Assembly: GCF_018812025.1 (NCBI RefSeq)
Contig: NC_063053.1
Coordinates: forward strand, 13,620,623 to 13,684,622
Origin: Megalobrama amblycephala
Lineage: Eukaryota > Chordata > Actinopteri > Cypriniformes > Xenocyprididae
Direction: 5' to 3'
DNA: 64,000 nucleotides
The notes under the pieces were generated by a model. It worked only from the letters and a program-made list of their open reading frames with translations. It did not search any database and was not told where the DNA came from. A program made the position numbers and the translations under genes. Of this stretch, positions 36,701 to 49,401 are shown piece by piece. Positions within the stretch are counted from its first letter, which is position 1, and every line of letters begins with the position of its first letter.

Positions 36701-38474
36701 TTTTTTTTTCTTTTTTTTTTGTTGTTGTTTTGTAGCAATAAGTCGCACAGGTATATTTGTAGAAATACTGTAGCCAACAATACATTGTATGGGTCAAAAT
36801 TGTTTATTTTTCTTTTATGCCAAAAATCATTAGGAAATTAAGTAAAGATCGTATTCCATGAAGATATTATTAAATTTCATACCATAAATCTATCAAAAAA
36901 TTATTTTGTAAGTAATATGAGTTGCTGAGGACTTAATTTGGACAACTTTAATGGCAATTTTCTCCAAATTTAGATTTTTTTTGCACTCTCAGATTCCAGA
37001 TACAATAGTTGTATCTCAGCCAAATATTGTCTTATCCTAACAAACCATACATCGATACATTACATGTACATTATTTATTCAGCTTTCAGATATGAATTCA
37101 AAAAAATTGACCCTTATGACTGGTTTTGTGGTCCAGGGTCACATATAATAAATAATATAATATATAAAATTCAACATTTTCTTCAATTTCACATTTCTTC
37201 GAATGCTCTCACAGATGTACAAATCCTGAAAATGTTTCAAACAAAGTGATGTGCTGATCACTAAAGTATCCAGAGTGCAGTGGGTGTCAGTAGGATACAA
37301 GTGTTATACTCTTGGTTATGTTTTCTAGCTGTGGGTGCCTTATTCAATGAGAGGCGAGTGTATGATTATTCACAGTGGGGTTTCTCATAGCCCTGCACTA
37401 ATTTATAATTGAAATAAATTACCTGTTGCTCCCAAATCATAAGTGCTATTGCCTTAATTAGATACTTAAGTTTATTGATTATTGCATTTACCAAAAATGC
37501 TATTTTTCTTGAATGTGAAAAAACCTTTTTCACCTATTAGTGATTAAGTTGTATAGATGATTAATGACAGACAGGTGTTTTATGTGAGCATAATGATAAT
37601 AATATAATAATAATTCTATGCATGCATAATCTTGGCAATGTCATGTAGGGTTAAAGTTTAGAAGCATTAGAAGAGCGTCAAACAGAAGTGGCTCTGAGTG
37701 GGATTTGGACTATGTCTGCCAAATGACTAAATGTGAATAAAAACATAAGAAAAAACAGAGCAAAAAGTCCCTTTTTCCAAGCAACAGACTATTCAATTTT
37801 TCATTGTACAGAGACATGTTTTAACTTGGAATATTTTCAAAAGCACTGATGATATGTGTAAAGGTATGGACATAAATTAATAACACCCCACTTTCTCTCC
37901 CCATCACTCTTCTCTTTGAGAGGATCAATGATATGTGTAAGAGGATGAGGTAATGTGTAGGAGAGGGCACAGAATGAAGAGAGGATGTGCTAATACACCC
38001 CACCTCCTCTTATCTCTCCTCGTCCCTTTTTTATACTTTATCCCAGGGTTTCCAGTCACTTTAATTATGTGATGGTGGACATAATGGCATGGGAATAAGT
38101 CAATTTGTAAAGCATTACGATGAATAAATAATGAAAGAAGGAGAGAAAACCGAACGATGCGTTATTAGCTTCACAAGGTTTTGCACTCTCTTTTATTGAT
38201 CTTTTCTGAGAGTTAGTGGACTTATATGAACCTCTGAACCGTTGGAGATTTTTTTTGTATCTTGAAACAGTTTGAGAGGGAGGAGAAGGACCACCCATAG
38301 AAATATGAATGAGTAAAATCGATATGATGGGTGTAGGAAGTGGAATTCTCACCTTACAGCCGTGTTGTTTTGTTAACTAAAACTAGAAATTGATTTCGTT
38401 AATTTAAATGAAGCTTAAATAAAATATAATATAAATATTATATTAACTAATAGTTTTGTAGTTTCAAGCTGTAC

Positions 38475-39512
38475 TGGTAAAGTACAACGGGGCAAAAAAG
38501 CACACCTCAAGAAAAAAATATGCTTTTCACTATACTCTCAAAGTTTATGATTGCAGAATGTTTGTATTGAACATTGATGGAGTAACAGATTTTGTGTGAA
38601 AATAAATCATAAAAGTGGTTCATTTTGTTTAAAAATCTAATAAATGTATGCCTTTTACTGCACACATGGGGTAAAAGGCTCCCCAGCATGGGGCAAAAGG
38701 CACACAGTATTGATACAAATGCTTTAGCTAAAATAATAATGTCTTTTTAATAATGTCTACTTATTCAAAAGAATCACTATAGCAAAGTTTGTACTATTTT
38801 CTGTTTATTTTGATAAATAAAAGAATTCATTTTTGTTTAATAAATATACTGTAATTAAAATATGTTAATATAAAAATATACTTTAAAAAATACAGAAATA
38901 CAATTATTTTAAAAGATTCTGAAAGCATTAAAGGAGATCCCATAATATTTACTATTGATTTACAGTAGTAACAATAAATAATATTTATGATATGATTAAT
39001 ATCATATTTTTACATATAATTGTTTCATTATAAATATGGGTATTATCTTTAAGATGGATACCCAAAATAATATATGATATTTACCATCTGAATCAAGCCA
39101 TGTCATATCAACAGATTGAAAAGTCAGTCAGTTGTTTATTATCATGTTAATTATTGTGTCTTTTGCCCCAACAGCAATACCATACTTTTACATATTCTTC
39201 CCTGAAATTGAAAAACTGTTTATTTAATTACCTTGAACAAAACTGAAAATCATTAAGACGACCTTTGTCTGAAAATCTAAACATTAATTGAATCGATTCT
39301 CATTTGCTACTTAAATCAACAACATTTTTAAAAACATCAAATATTAGATCAACCTCCGAATCAACTGCTGCCTGCGTCAAGGATCAGACAAATTTGCACG
39401 TGCATCCTGAAAAGCGGATATTTAGGAAAGCGCTGTGGCAAGTGTCATCTAGTGGTTTAGAGGAAAATAAAATCAGAGGCGCCTTTAGCCCCAGTTGTAC
39501 CCTCCGCCTATT
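38475..39512. mobile_element. Candidate DNA transposon, GGGGCAAAAGGC-type ends
   Basis: Left end 'GTACAACGGGGCAAAAAAGC' and, inverted at about 39490-39512, 'GGTACAACTGGGGCTAAAGG'. Internal copies of the motif occur at 38665-38702 (GGGGTAAAAGGC, GGGGCAAAAGGC) and inverted at 39160-39170 (TTTTGCCCC). No transposase is visible and no target duplication was established, so the boundaries are tentative. Confidence 0.4.
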
Positions 39513-39621
39513 TACATATAAAATAACTGCCTGGGGATGTAACCAAAATGGCTACTAAGTAAACTGACATTCCTTAAGGAAGTATGATATTACTTTGGAT
39601 GGCCATGATGACTTTACCCTG

Positions 39622-39882
39622 TTAAAGTCAATATGAAATGGAGGTTACAATCTTTTCTTCCCTATATTGTGATGTATATGTCAGTGAAACGGCTTCTCAA
39701 ACAAGAAACAAAAATCTAGGGCAAGACTTGATTTTGTCTATAGGCAATTAATTGGAGGGTTATTAGGATTATTAGGGAGCATGAATTTAAAAAAAAATGT
39801 TCACGGATAAATCATTTATAATAACTACTTCAATATTCCGTAAAAATAAGAATTGTCCATTTTGATTTCATGGTGACTTTAA
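39622..39882. mobile_element. TTAA-flanked MITE (TTAAAGTCA family)
   Basis: 261 bp with TTAA at both ends (39622-39625, 39879-39882), starting TTAAAGTCAATATGAAATGG and ending GGTGACTTTAA. It is the second copy of the element at 19031-19421, shortened in the middle. Confidence 0.78.
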
Positions 39883-40520
39883 TTTTGAACTGTGAGGTTA
39901 ACATTGCTTTGAGTCTGACCTTGGAAAGCTCATATGGTTGTTTTCATTCTAGTCACACTCACACTCATGTAGTCGACACATTCATTATACTCAGTCCAAT
40001 GTGAAGTTAGTGGCAGCTCTTGTAGAGTGTTGTGTCTGAGTATAATCTGATTGATTGCCTATTAACAGTTGTGAAGACAAGCGTGATTTACTCTTTCATA
40101 TGAGAAATGACAGCTGATATTTTTCACACTTATTAGTGCCCATTTAGGTTTTAACACTTGTCCTGTGCAATCCATTCTTACAAAAAATAAATAAATAAAC
40201 AACTCTGTCTATTACTTAACTCTTTTCAATGAATTCAGTTTCATGACTAGCTGCCAGTTTTACCCGCATTGCAAACTAGCATTTTGTAAAATAAAGCTCC
40301 CACTAGAACAGCCAGCCATGTTTTATTCTCTTATTCTTCTCTTTTTTGTATTCTCTTATACTTCTATTGCAGCAACCTACATATAGTAATGTGCAGCATT
40401 CATTGACATTGTTTCCCATCGATGCATCTGCATATGTGCTATGATCTTACTTTTGTATAGCAGCGAATGTTTTTCTCACGTCTTCTTGTTTTCTTCCCCT
40501 TGTTTGTTTTGTCCCGACAG

Positions 40521-40623
40521 AGAGCAAGGAGGTGTACAAAAGACAAGTGATGTCTATCACATGTATTGCCATGGGGATCAGCTTTCTAGGCACCCTCTGC
40601 ATGGCTCTCTACTGTCGGAACAA
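40521..40623 (+). CDS. nrg3: Neuregulin 3 exon: stalk and transmembrane helix
   Basis: Begins by completing E, then SKEVYKRQ (NRG3 SEEVYQRQ) and the hydrophobic run VMSITCIAMGISFLGTLCM followed by ALYC and RN. The 22-23-residue helix anchors pro-neuregulin 3; the basic RNKRRREK across the next junction is the cytoplasmic stop-transfer side. The helix residues themselves differ much from mammalian NRG3, while the stalk is well conserved. Acceptor CCCGACAG, donor AA|GTAAGTG, phases 1 in and 2 out. The 103-nt length agrees with a fully coding internal exon. The longer open frame through it at 40441-40644 is in another frame and is not the protein. Confidence 0.95.
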
Positions 40624-41521
40624 GTAAGTGGACTTCAGAATTAATCAAAGCTTGAGCTGTTCCCCAGAGCATATCATTTGAAAGAAGGGCGCAATATAAC
40701 AAGCTAGAGTAAAGAGCGACTGCTATGGAAACCCGGAAACATAATGACTGGAGGTGGGGACATAATTACTTTCTCATAAAAGCATCCACAGCTCTATTGG
40801 CCACCTTTCCAACAGGAATGAATTAAAACATTTTTGGCCTATGGCATGCTTCGGCCTGCTTTGAATGTGCTGCTGCTGGTGCTTTTGCTATTTAGCATTT
40901 ATAGGCTTGTTTCAAGTATTCAATTGAGACAAATATATTCACAATTATTATAGGCTCAAGATTTGGATGCTCAAAGCTGCCCATTGTCTGTATTGCCTGA
41001 GCTACATACAGTAGGCAGCTACCTTCTAATACAACATCCTTCAGGACAGTTTTGGGAGAGTGTTTACGATGCTTTAAAATGCTGCCTTTTGTAGGCGTAA
41101 ATAGGGAAAGTGGGTAATAATAGCCACATTAGACTGAAACTTTGATCTGTTCCATGCGGTTGAGTATATATCCATATTTCACCCATGAGTTGAGTCAAGC
41201 ATCAGTAAGAGCAACTGACTGTAAGTTGGAGCTCCTGAAGCAAGAAGGAGTGTGCAGAACAGCCCGGCAATTTCAGTAAAACGCATGATACGAATGAGCG
41301 AACTGACAGAAGAAAAATCAAACAATGATGTAGTGACATTTAAGTGCACCAGTGATTATTTTATCTCCCTGGAAAATAACTATGGGCTGTCTTGACTGTC
41401 AGAGAATATTCTTACAAATGATGGGTGATGTGTTTGCATGCAAATGAGTCTGCTCGTGTGTTTTTGTGTAAATAAATATCCCCATATTTCGTATTGTAAT
41501 CTAATTATGCTGCCCCTACAG
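40624..41521 (+). other. nrg3: nrg3 intron, 0.9 kb
   Basis: GTAAGTG to CCCCTACAG. No repeats or structures recognised. Confidence 0.9.
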
Positions 41522-41648
41522 GAGAAGGAGAGAAAAGCTCCAGGCACACTTGAAAGAGAGTCGTAGCCAGAAAAACTACAACCTCAACTCTTCCAGCCTG
41601 GCCTCTAAACCCAGCCTTAGGCCTCAGCAAGGCCTGCAGATCCAGAAA
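41522..41648 (+). CDS. nrg3: Neuregulin 3 exon: proximal cytoplasmic tail
   Basis: 127 nt completing K and encoding RRREKLQAHLKESRSQKNYN then LNSSSLASKPSLRPQQGLQIQK. It corresponds to the NRG3 stretch after the membrane (KQIQEQL...GKSYSLKAS). The first eight residues are basic, as expected at the inner membrane face. Enters in phase 2 and leaves in phase 0 with donor AAA|GTAAGC. Little is known of function for this part of the tail; the region is polar and serine-rich with no enzymatic domain. Confidence 0.93.
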
Positions 41649-42094
41649 GTAAGCTCCTCTGGCCCTTTTTATGACTGGCATCAATGTCTGTTTTGTATCC
41701 GGATTGTATATTCTTAAACTGCACTGCATTTACAGTACATCTTGCCTTCCATTGTGTCTCTACTAGTGTATTCATGCTTTTAAAGAACCTAGGAAAATTG
41801 CTTTTTTAAAAAGAAGTTTTCTGTGTTGACACATTGGCTATTGAAAGAGGAAGACATATCAAAAGGATTTTCTTTTTCTTCATGAACAATTCAGTCTAAA
41901 TAAGACCCCAAACAGATTCCATTACTTGAGAGAACCTTTAACAGGTAAGTTATTCAGTGCCTGCTTGCAAATCCTAGAAAATCACTTGATGTATGGCATA
42001 TGAACTATGTTATTATGGCCATATATGTTTTTGAAATAACCAAAGCTAACTAAAGATTATGAAATTATACATTTCTTGTTCTTTCTTTCTTTCT

Positions 42095-42126
<32 letters not shown>

Positions 42127-45100
42127 GCTTATGTTTTGCAAGCTAACCCTTCAATATGTTAGCTTAGCTTATCACTAGCCGATTAGTCTGCTAGCTTAGC
42201 CTAAACATTTTTATACACATTCTATATTAAAAAAATTATATTAGGTAGACTCAACAGGTAGACCAAATTGTTTGACACCATAAACCATGATTTGCTACTT
42301 GCTACTGGCAGGCAGTAGGGCAGGAGCATCCTCGTTCTAGACAGCATTTGATTGGATAGTTGTTTGTAGTGCATGATGGGTCATGAGTATTTTTTCACAA
42401 CAGAGAGACTATAATACATTTTCAATGCATTTATATATTAATTTCGTTAAATGTTAGAAGTACTCTAGCATACAGTACTGTTGTCCTCAAGGCTAAAAGA
42501 CATTAGCCGCTTTTCCACCATTGGACCAAACGGTTCTAAGAACGATCTCAGGATTGGTCATTTGTCTGTTGCCTGGCTGCCAGTTTGTAGCTTTCCAAAT
42601 GCGTTATTTGTCTGATCATCCTCCATATTCACATATTTTCTTGGACAAAAGAGGGTATTGGAATCAAAAAGGTTGAGAACCACTGGACTAAAAGCCACCA
42701 AATTTGTTCTCATGGAGTCAAGTGCTATCTGATAGTGATCCAGTCACTGAAAATACATGTTTAATGGGCTTTCTGAGACAAATCCCATCACATCTCTTGC
42801 TCATCAGTGGGTAAAACCAAGAACAGCTGATGCTTTACACCACTCAGCTCACTGTAACAAGGCTCTTTCTCAGCTATTCAGGGTGTGTAGGTCTCTGAGG
42901 ACAGCCACACTAATAATGGTAGTCATGCTAGTCCATCATTGAGGGTTTGTGATTAGTGCATCATTCTCTGTCTTTCCCAGCTCAGAACCGGTGTGCCAGT
43001 CCAGGAGTGAATGTAGATAGTGAATCCTGTTGGGAGATTTGGTTAATATTCGCCACTTTCTCAATCGCCCCACTAGCCAATCTATCACAGATAAGCCGAT
43101 AGAGTCTATTTGCATGGCAAACACTGGTAATTTGAATGTCACTCAAACCCAGTGAGATGTTTAATCATTATAGCAATCGCACACTGTTAGAAGACATGCA
43201 AATGCCAGCCAAAGCAATCAAAACTAGGCCAGTGACAGACCAGCTTTTGACACATGATGTTATGTTTTAATGACAATGTCTTTTTCTTTCAGTATGAACT
43301 GTAGTGAATATAGGCTGGAGTCAATATTTGACGCATATCTGCATTAGAGATACCCCTGGTAGCAATATCTGTGAAACTTATAAGATTACTAATGTAAGAT
43401 ATGTTTCCATCACATTTCAAAGTCAGTCCTAACCTTTGCCTCATATATATTTCATATGCACCTCACTCTGTCTGGTGCACCTTTCTCTGAAAGTTCAGCC
43501 CATGGGCAAATAAACAAACATTTATAATTCACAGGTAACATACAACCTGTCTTGTCTGGAAATATATTTTAGACTGATGTTTGCCATGTAAATGTGAATC
43601 ATTTGTTGCTTGCTTTGCCGCTGCATATCAAAAATATTTTGATTATTATGGATGTGAAATATTCAATTCAAACCGTTGACATGTGGCTGACATGGGGGTG
43701 AGCAAGAAGAGCAATTCACAGCTCTCTAAACCCTGTCACATGTAACACATTTACTCCAGATACTCCTCACTGGCATGGCATTTAAAACAATTACCCTCTT
43801 GCACGTCATTAATGCTAAATTAAAACATCCATTATATTAACATCCCCTCCTAACAGTCCTTCTGAGAAAACAGCATGTATTCAGCCTTATGCAACTCTGT
43901 TCAAAACAGGTGCATTGAAAACCTTTGAACATAGACGTGTTAACTTCCAAAGAGCTCATTATTCCCCATGCATCCCATATATTCACTTCTGTATAGCTGT
44001 ATAACAAAGTCATGCTGTGAGGAACTCACTCGTACAGCTTTCATGATGTCTAAGGCGATCTCCCCGATGCTATTTGGAAATAATTTTTCAGCTCTTTTTA
44101 TAGTACCTTTTGCTCATTACCTTTCTGAAATAACATTTCAGACTTCAGAACATTTTCACACGTTCTGCATATTCCTCCTCAATTGCATTTTCTAAACAGT
44201 TTGTTGCTTGTATGGTTCAAGATTACGAGCACTTTTTTGTGAAATTCCTTCAAAATGTTTCATAAAACAATGGAACCTGGCTATATATAGGCTATATATA
44301 AAATTGTAATATTTTTGGACTTTTTGTTTCTCTAAAAAGTAGGACATTTTGGCTAAATTCACCTGATTATTTAACATCTAAGTAGCCCATGCAAACCTGT
44401 TTGTTTAAAAGCATTTTCTGAAAATGTAGGTGGCTCTGCTTTGAAAAATGCATCTTCCAGATCAGAAAGACGTGCTTTCAAAAAGATTGCGAAGTCATTT
44501 TTGATTGCATGAACAGGTCCTTTTGAGTGTGGTCAAAGTGCATCTCTAAGGGAAAAGAAATTGACTGTTTCAGTAATGATAGGCTTCTAGCTTTTCTAAT
44601 ACTAGTTACCCATGTGTTAAAGCGTTGACCTTAAATTCACAAATGACCATTTCTATCTTAGAATGAATCAGACCGCTTTTTTCAAACCTGTTGCAGGAAA
44701 TGATTTTTAAGATTTTTTGTAGCACTCTGAGTCATGATTTTGCCTTCTCCAAGCTACTGTCTGTGAAGCTGTATCATTCCCAAACTATTGCTTGAATATG
44801 TTTGTGAACTGATGTGTTAATTTTGTGTTTCACACCTTACAAGCACTGCAGAATATAAAATAACCATTTTAGCAAATCTTATTCTATACCTTTTCTGGAT
44901 ATTTGGCTTTTATTTTTTCTTTCTGTATTCACATAAATCTATTATTAGTCAGAATGTCTTGCCACCACATCCTCCCACAGCTTTATTTCTACTCTTTCTC
45001 TGGCTCCCTTTTTCCTTCTTTAAAAATCTCTCTATAGCTGCTTCCCACTCACCTGATATTTTCAATAGCACATCATGAGTCGCTAAATCATACAGCTGTG

Positions 45101-46395
45101 CAATTCATATTAATATAGAGAGAAAGATGGCCATTACATAACATATAACATAACGTAGCATAACACAACTGGCTAAATGTCTGCTAAAGTAATCATAAAC
45201 TAGATTTTGTTTTGAATTGAAAGATTAAGATTTATATAAGTGTTTTTAAATATATGACTCACTTGAATTTCAAAACATTAGATAAAACATTATAAAATTG
45301 CCTAAGGTATAGTGCGTGGGTTATATGTCACATATTTGTATTGTCAGCTTACTTCAGCTCAGGTTTGAAAAAAAAAAAAAAGAAAAAAAGTCAAGCTTAC
45401 TGCATATGTCATTTCTTTGTCAAGACAGTGTCAGTATTTCACAGACACAAGACTTTTCCTCCAAGCTACTGTTATATCACAAATGAATAAAGTCCTGTAG
45501 GTTGGGATGTTACATGATGCATTCAAATCATAATGTAAAGATGCTCCCAGTCATAATTTGCAGAACAGAAAATAATGAGTTTCTAAATTATGCACATACA
45601 CTGCATAAATTTAAGCAATCACAATAAAGTTCCTGTGTGCCTGTAGCTCAAACAGTAGAGCATGTCGCTAGCAATGGCAAAGTCATGAATTGGATTCCCA
45701 AGGAATGCTTAAACTGATGAAATGTATACTTTGAGTGCAACGTAAGGCGCATTGAAAAAAGTGTCTGCCAAATGCATAAATGTAAATGAGGGAAGAAAAA
45801 GGACGGCGCGGGGGGGAAAAACAGTATGATCTCTTCTGCACTGCACATATTGTTCCCACACAAGTTCCATTAGAGGAAGCTATTGGGACATTGCTTGAAT
45901 TTACATAGTCCTGAAAGTGCTATATTATCCAATTAGAGTGACTCTAGTGCCCTTCTCTGATCCCCCATCAGTTCTCCTCCTGTACACTCCCTCTCTCTTT
46001 TCTCTGCCACTCGACATGTGAAGTGAAGGTGGGATAGTGGAAGAGATTAAGTATCTCTCTGACATTTAGATCATTGTGTGCATTCTGCCAGAAGCAGAAA
46101 TGGGTTTTTATGAGGAAGTCTTTCAAGGTGTGAAATTTAAATTGGATTTGTCTGCAGGTTCCATACAGGTTTGTTGGATTATCTGAACATCAGTGGAACT
46201 CGACCACTGGCTCTTTGTCAAAGCCAAGAATCAAGGCAAAGAGTAGAGCAGATGTCTGAGCTCTTCTGGATATATTAACCAACTGGGACTGAAAAAAAAA
46301 AAGTATTAATTAAAAGATTAGATGACAGCTCATAGCATCACCCATAGACAAAATTGTAATATTTAACATTTGTCTTCTTTATGTCTCTTTTTCAG
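41649..46395 (+). other. nrg3: nrg3 intron, 4.7 kb
   Basis: Contains a T/C-rich tract at 42078-42119, a fragment resembling an hAT end at about 42660-42686 (AAGGTTGAGAACCACTGG), and the SINE at 45636. From 42690 to 45630 I see no repeat or exon. The acceptor at its end is CTCTTTTTCAG. Confidence 0.88.
45636..45788 (+). mobile_element. tRNA-derived SINE
   Basis: Box A-like 'TAGCTCAAACAGTAGAGCA' (about 45644-45662) and box B-like 'GTCATGAATTGGATTCC' (45682-45698), then 'AAACTGATGAAATGTATACT', 'GTGTCTGCCAAATGCATAAA' and 'TGTAAATG'. This is the layout of a cyprinid tRNA-derived SINE: tRNA-like RNA polymerase III promoter head plus the 'GTCTGCCAAATGCATAAATG' tail. The promoter boxes carry mutations, so it is an old copy. 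It is not a tRNA gene. Confidence 0.85.
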
Positions 46396-46514
46396 TATTA
46401 TAAACCCACAAGGTCCTTGCCACCACTTGGAGGCGCTGTTCGAGAGTCCAGTTTTGCTCAAAGCCCTGCGGCCTCTACCAATCCACAAGGCACAATGACA
46501 GGAAAACACACCAG
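46396..46514 (+). CDS. nrg3: Neuregulin 3 exon: cytoplasmic tail (ESSF segment)
   Basis: 119 nt encoding YYKPTRSLPPLGGAVRESSF then AQSPAASTNPQGTMTGKHT plus two bases of an R codon. RESSFAQSP aligns with the MESSFVGPQS part of mammalian NRG3. Proline- and serine-rich, with no folded domain expected. Acceptor TTTTTCAG, donor CCAG|GTATGA; enters in phase 0, leaves in phase 2. This exon and the previous one together are a multiple of three. Confidence 0.92.
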
Positions 46515-47070
46515 GTATGATAATAGTGATATCACAGCAAAGGCAGCCAATTCTTAATTTCGTCTTAAAAACATTTATTTATTTTTTTTTATCCTTCTTA
46601 AGATGTCTCTTTTTTTCCATGCTGATTTAATGGCATTGCAAGAAATTATGATAATGATTATTGTAACGAAGCAGTTTAAAGACCACATGCCTCTGTCAAA
46701 AAGCACTGAGGAGAGAAATTAAATTGCATCCAATACTATGCACCCAATGATTGTGGTACATTTACTGAATAGTAAAAAAATTATCATTCTAATTGGCAGT
46801 ACATACATTAATATGCGTTTCTGTAATAGCATAAGTGGCAACAGTATATGGAAATAAATTTCACTGTGATGACATGTAATTTACCAGCCTAGTGCTTTTT
46901 ATAGTCAGATCTCTGCTGTAACACAATATGACAGTTTCATGTTATGTTTTGTTTTGTTTTGTTTTTTCCAAAAGATACAATAACGTTCAGTAAGTTTAGG
47001 GGTCGGTTATATTTTTGAAAAAAGTGTCAAGCTGCATTTATATGACAGTAAATACAGTAAAAACAGTAAT

Positions 47071-47763
47071 TGTTACATACTCCCGGTTTTATGTACCATG
47101 TGTTTTTTTTATTATTTTTTTTTTTTTATTATTTGGACTTTTAGGTTAGATACTGCCCTGTTCTTATGATTCCTGTGTTTTACTTCCTGTGTTTGCCTTA
47201 TGCTGCGTTCACGCCACCTCGTATTTACCGGAATCTTGAAATGACAACACGTGACATTATATACGGAGCTGTTCACGTCCTTTTGGTCCTTGGACTGGGA
47301 ATTATGCATTTCCATGGCACCACTATCAACGCCTAAATGAATGGTGGTACATGTGGGAGCATGTGGGAGCTTTCAGAAAACTCCCAGCTTACAAGCTGTA
47401 ATTACGAGCTCTATGAGGACGTGAATGCTTTTTACAAGCTAGAATCTCGTAACTACAGGAATTACGAGGCCACGTGAACACACCTTTAGTCCCTGGTTTG
47501 CTTCCATAGTTACCCTCATTTATCTCCAGAGCTACTAATCACTTTCACCTGTTCCTTGTTCCAGCCCTTGTTATCTTGAGTATTTAAACCCCAGTGTTTC
47601 ACCTGTGTTTTTCATTATGTGTTGTCCATGAATTGATGTCCTGTTGGTTTGCTCGGTTTTGTTTCTTGTGTTCATTGAGTTCTTTTTTTTTTTTGTATCT
47701 TATTTTTTCTACAATAAACTTTTGGCATTTGGATCCAGCTCACCCTTGTTTCTTAGTTCATAT
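47071..47763 (+). mobile_element. Probable solo LTR inserted in a repeat, itself interrupted
   Basis: Foreign 693-bp segment inserted in the dispersed repeat, flanked by direct AGTAAT (47065-47070 and 47764-47769). It begins TGTTACATAC, has a TATA-like TATTTAA at 47581, and AATAAA at 47713-47718 followed by a G/T-rich stretch: the order expected for U3, R and U5 of an LTR. The 3' terminus (…TTCATAT) does not end in the usual CA, so the exact end is uncertain. No gag or pol sequence is present. The superfamily is not determined. Confidence 0.55.
47201..47485. mobile_element. Harbinger-type MITE nested in the LTR
   Basis: 285 bp with inverted ends TGCTGCGTTCACGCC and (inverted) AGGTGTGTTCACGTGGCC, flanked by TTA at 47198-47200 and 47486-47488. 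Subterminal 'ATTACGAG' and 'CTCGTAATTAC'-like motifs repeat inside. A TTA duplication fits PIF/Harbinger. Confidence 0.7.
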
Positions 47764-49367
47764 AGTAATATTGTGAAATATTATCACAATTTAAAATAAC
47801 TGTTTTCTATTTTAGTATGTTTTAAAATGAAATTTATTCCTGAGATGGCAAGGCTGAATTTTCAGCATCATCACACCAGTCTTCAGTGTCACGTGATCAT
47901 TCTAATTTGCTGAAGAAACATTTCTTTTTATTATCAATGTTAAAAACAGTTGTGCTGCTTAATATTTTTGTGGAAATTGTGATACTTTTTTTTTTTTTTT
48001 TTCAGAATGCTCTGATGAATAGAAAGTTCAAAAGATCATTAGTTATTTGAAATAGAAATCTTTTAATAAACATTATAAATGTCTTTACTGTCACTTTTTA
48101 TCTATTTAATGTGTCCTCACTGAATAAAAGTATTCTATAAAAAAAATCTTACTGACCCCAAACTTTGGAACAGTAATGCATGTTGGACACAGTTAACTTA
48201 CTTCACTAAGCCCCACCCTGCCCTGTTAGTTACTGTTGCTAACTCAGACAAGCTTTACAGAGCTTCCTGTAGAAATCCGTGAACCGTGTGATTTTCATTA
48301 AAATGTGATCATAAATTAATTGCATATTATTCTTACACTGACTGAAATGAATTGTATCATTGCAACATTGCATCTGCTGTTTTTCATTAAAGAAACTGTT
48401 GAATTGCACAGTAACATGCGAATCAATAACTGACGTGAATCAATACGTGAAAGAAAAGACTAGTTAGACTATTTGCTCTAATTTACCTTAGAGCAAATGT
48501 AGTTGTTTTTATACTGATGGGAATGAGAGATGACAGTTTAATCCACACAATTTATTTAATCATTTGGATAAAGATCTCTGGATACTATTATAAGTGACCT
48601 GGCTGCAGCATTTTAAAATATTTTCTAATAATATCCATAAAAATCCATAAAAAAAGAAGGTCATTTGAAATGGAGGTTTGTTGTTTTAGGATTCAATAGA
48701 TTGTTAGGTTTTATTGAATTCATTCAGCCATTAAATTTTTTCCTGATATGACTGATCTATTATGTTTTAAATGATGGCTCATCCACACCCAAAGCGCGTG
48801 TGTGGATAAGAGTTCCCGTGTGTCATAGGGTTTTATCAAGGGGTGGGGGTGGTCTTTGATGGCAGAGACACAAATCCTTTCAGCCTTATTTAATCCTAAT
48901 ACTTTCCTCAATCTACACGTTAAGCCCTGATTCCACTCTCTGTTTTTGTTTGTGGTTCAATGCACTCTTGCAATCATACATACATATGCCCCTATCCCAC
49001 CCTTCCCCAACCGCTCATGTCTTCAAACGATCATCAAAATCTAACTGATTGCACTTGACTCAGAGTAAGGAACAATTTAAATATGCAGTGAATTATCTCT
49101 CTGTTTGAGACTCATCTAAAATCGAGCATGAATTCCTCTCCAGGCTATTTTTTACCCAAAAAGTCAAATGTGTGCTCCTTACTGCCAGCAGTCTGATAGG
49201 TCAATTAATCTCTATGTTAATGCGGCCCCATTCAGTGGAAATGTATGTACAACATCTCCCTGTAGTTTGCCTAGCAGTCTCACATAAATATCTAATTGGG
49301 AACAAGGTGAGTCATTGGTAATGTGCTCCGTTTTTTAATGATAGATGAAATATATCTAGTGAATTAT

Positions 49368-49371
<4 letters not shown>

Positions 49372-49398
<27 letters not shown>
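49372..49398. repeat. (CA)n microsatellite, short
   Basis: About 13 CA units. Confidence 0.95.

Positions 49399-49401
<3 letters not shown>

Larger units (their letters stand above)
31323..40520 (+). other. nrg3: nrg3 intron, 9.2 kb
   Basis: From GTAAGA to CCCGACAG. It holds the Harbinger-type elements at 32664 and 33573, tetranucleotide repeats at 34099, the double palindrome at 34837-35088, (TA)n at 36431, repeat fragments at 36512, a candidate DNA element at 38475 and a TTAA MITE at 39622. The stretches 31323-32660, 35089-36430 and 36700-38360 show nothing recognisable. Confidence 0.9.
46983..48175 (+). repeat. Dispersed cyprinid repeat, near full length, split by an LTR
   Basis: Left end 'ACGTTCAGTAAGTTTAGGGG' and inverted right end ('TACTGTTCCAAAGTTTGGGG' read inverted at 48157-48176). 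The two halves, 46983-47070 and 47764-48175, join at 'CAGTAAAAACAGTAAT' + 'ATTGTGAAATATTA', which is contiguous in the family. It contains most landmarks seen in the partial copies at 661, 23948, 25725 and 36512. Inverted ends suggest a non-autonomous DNA transposon. Confidence 0.7.

Noticed and set aside
40441..40644. 67-codon frame over the transmembrane exon
   Set aside because: It is in a different frame from the conserved SKEVYKRQ...TM sequence and runs through the splice acceptor.
45636..45720. Possible tRNA gene
   Set aside because: Box A- and box B-like sequence is present, but both are mutated, no acceptor stem closes, and the sequence continues into a SINE body and tail.
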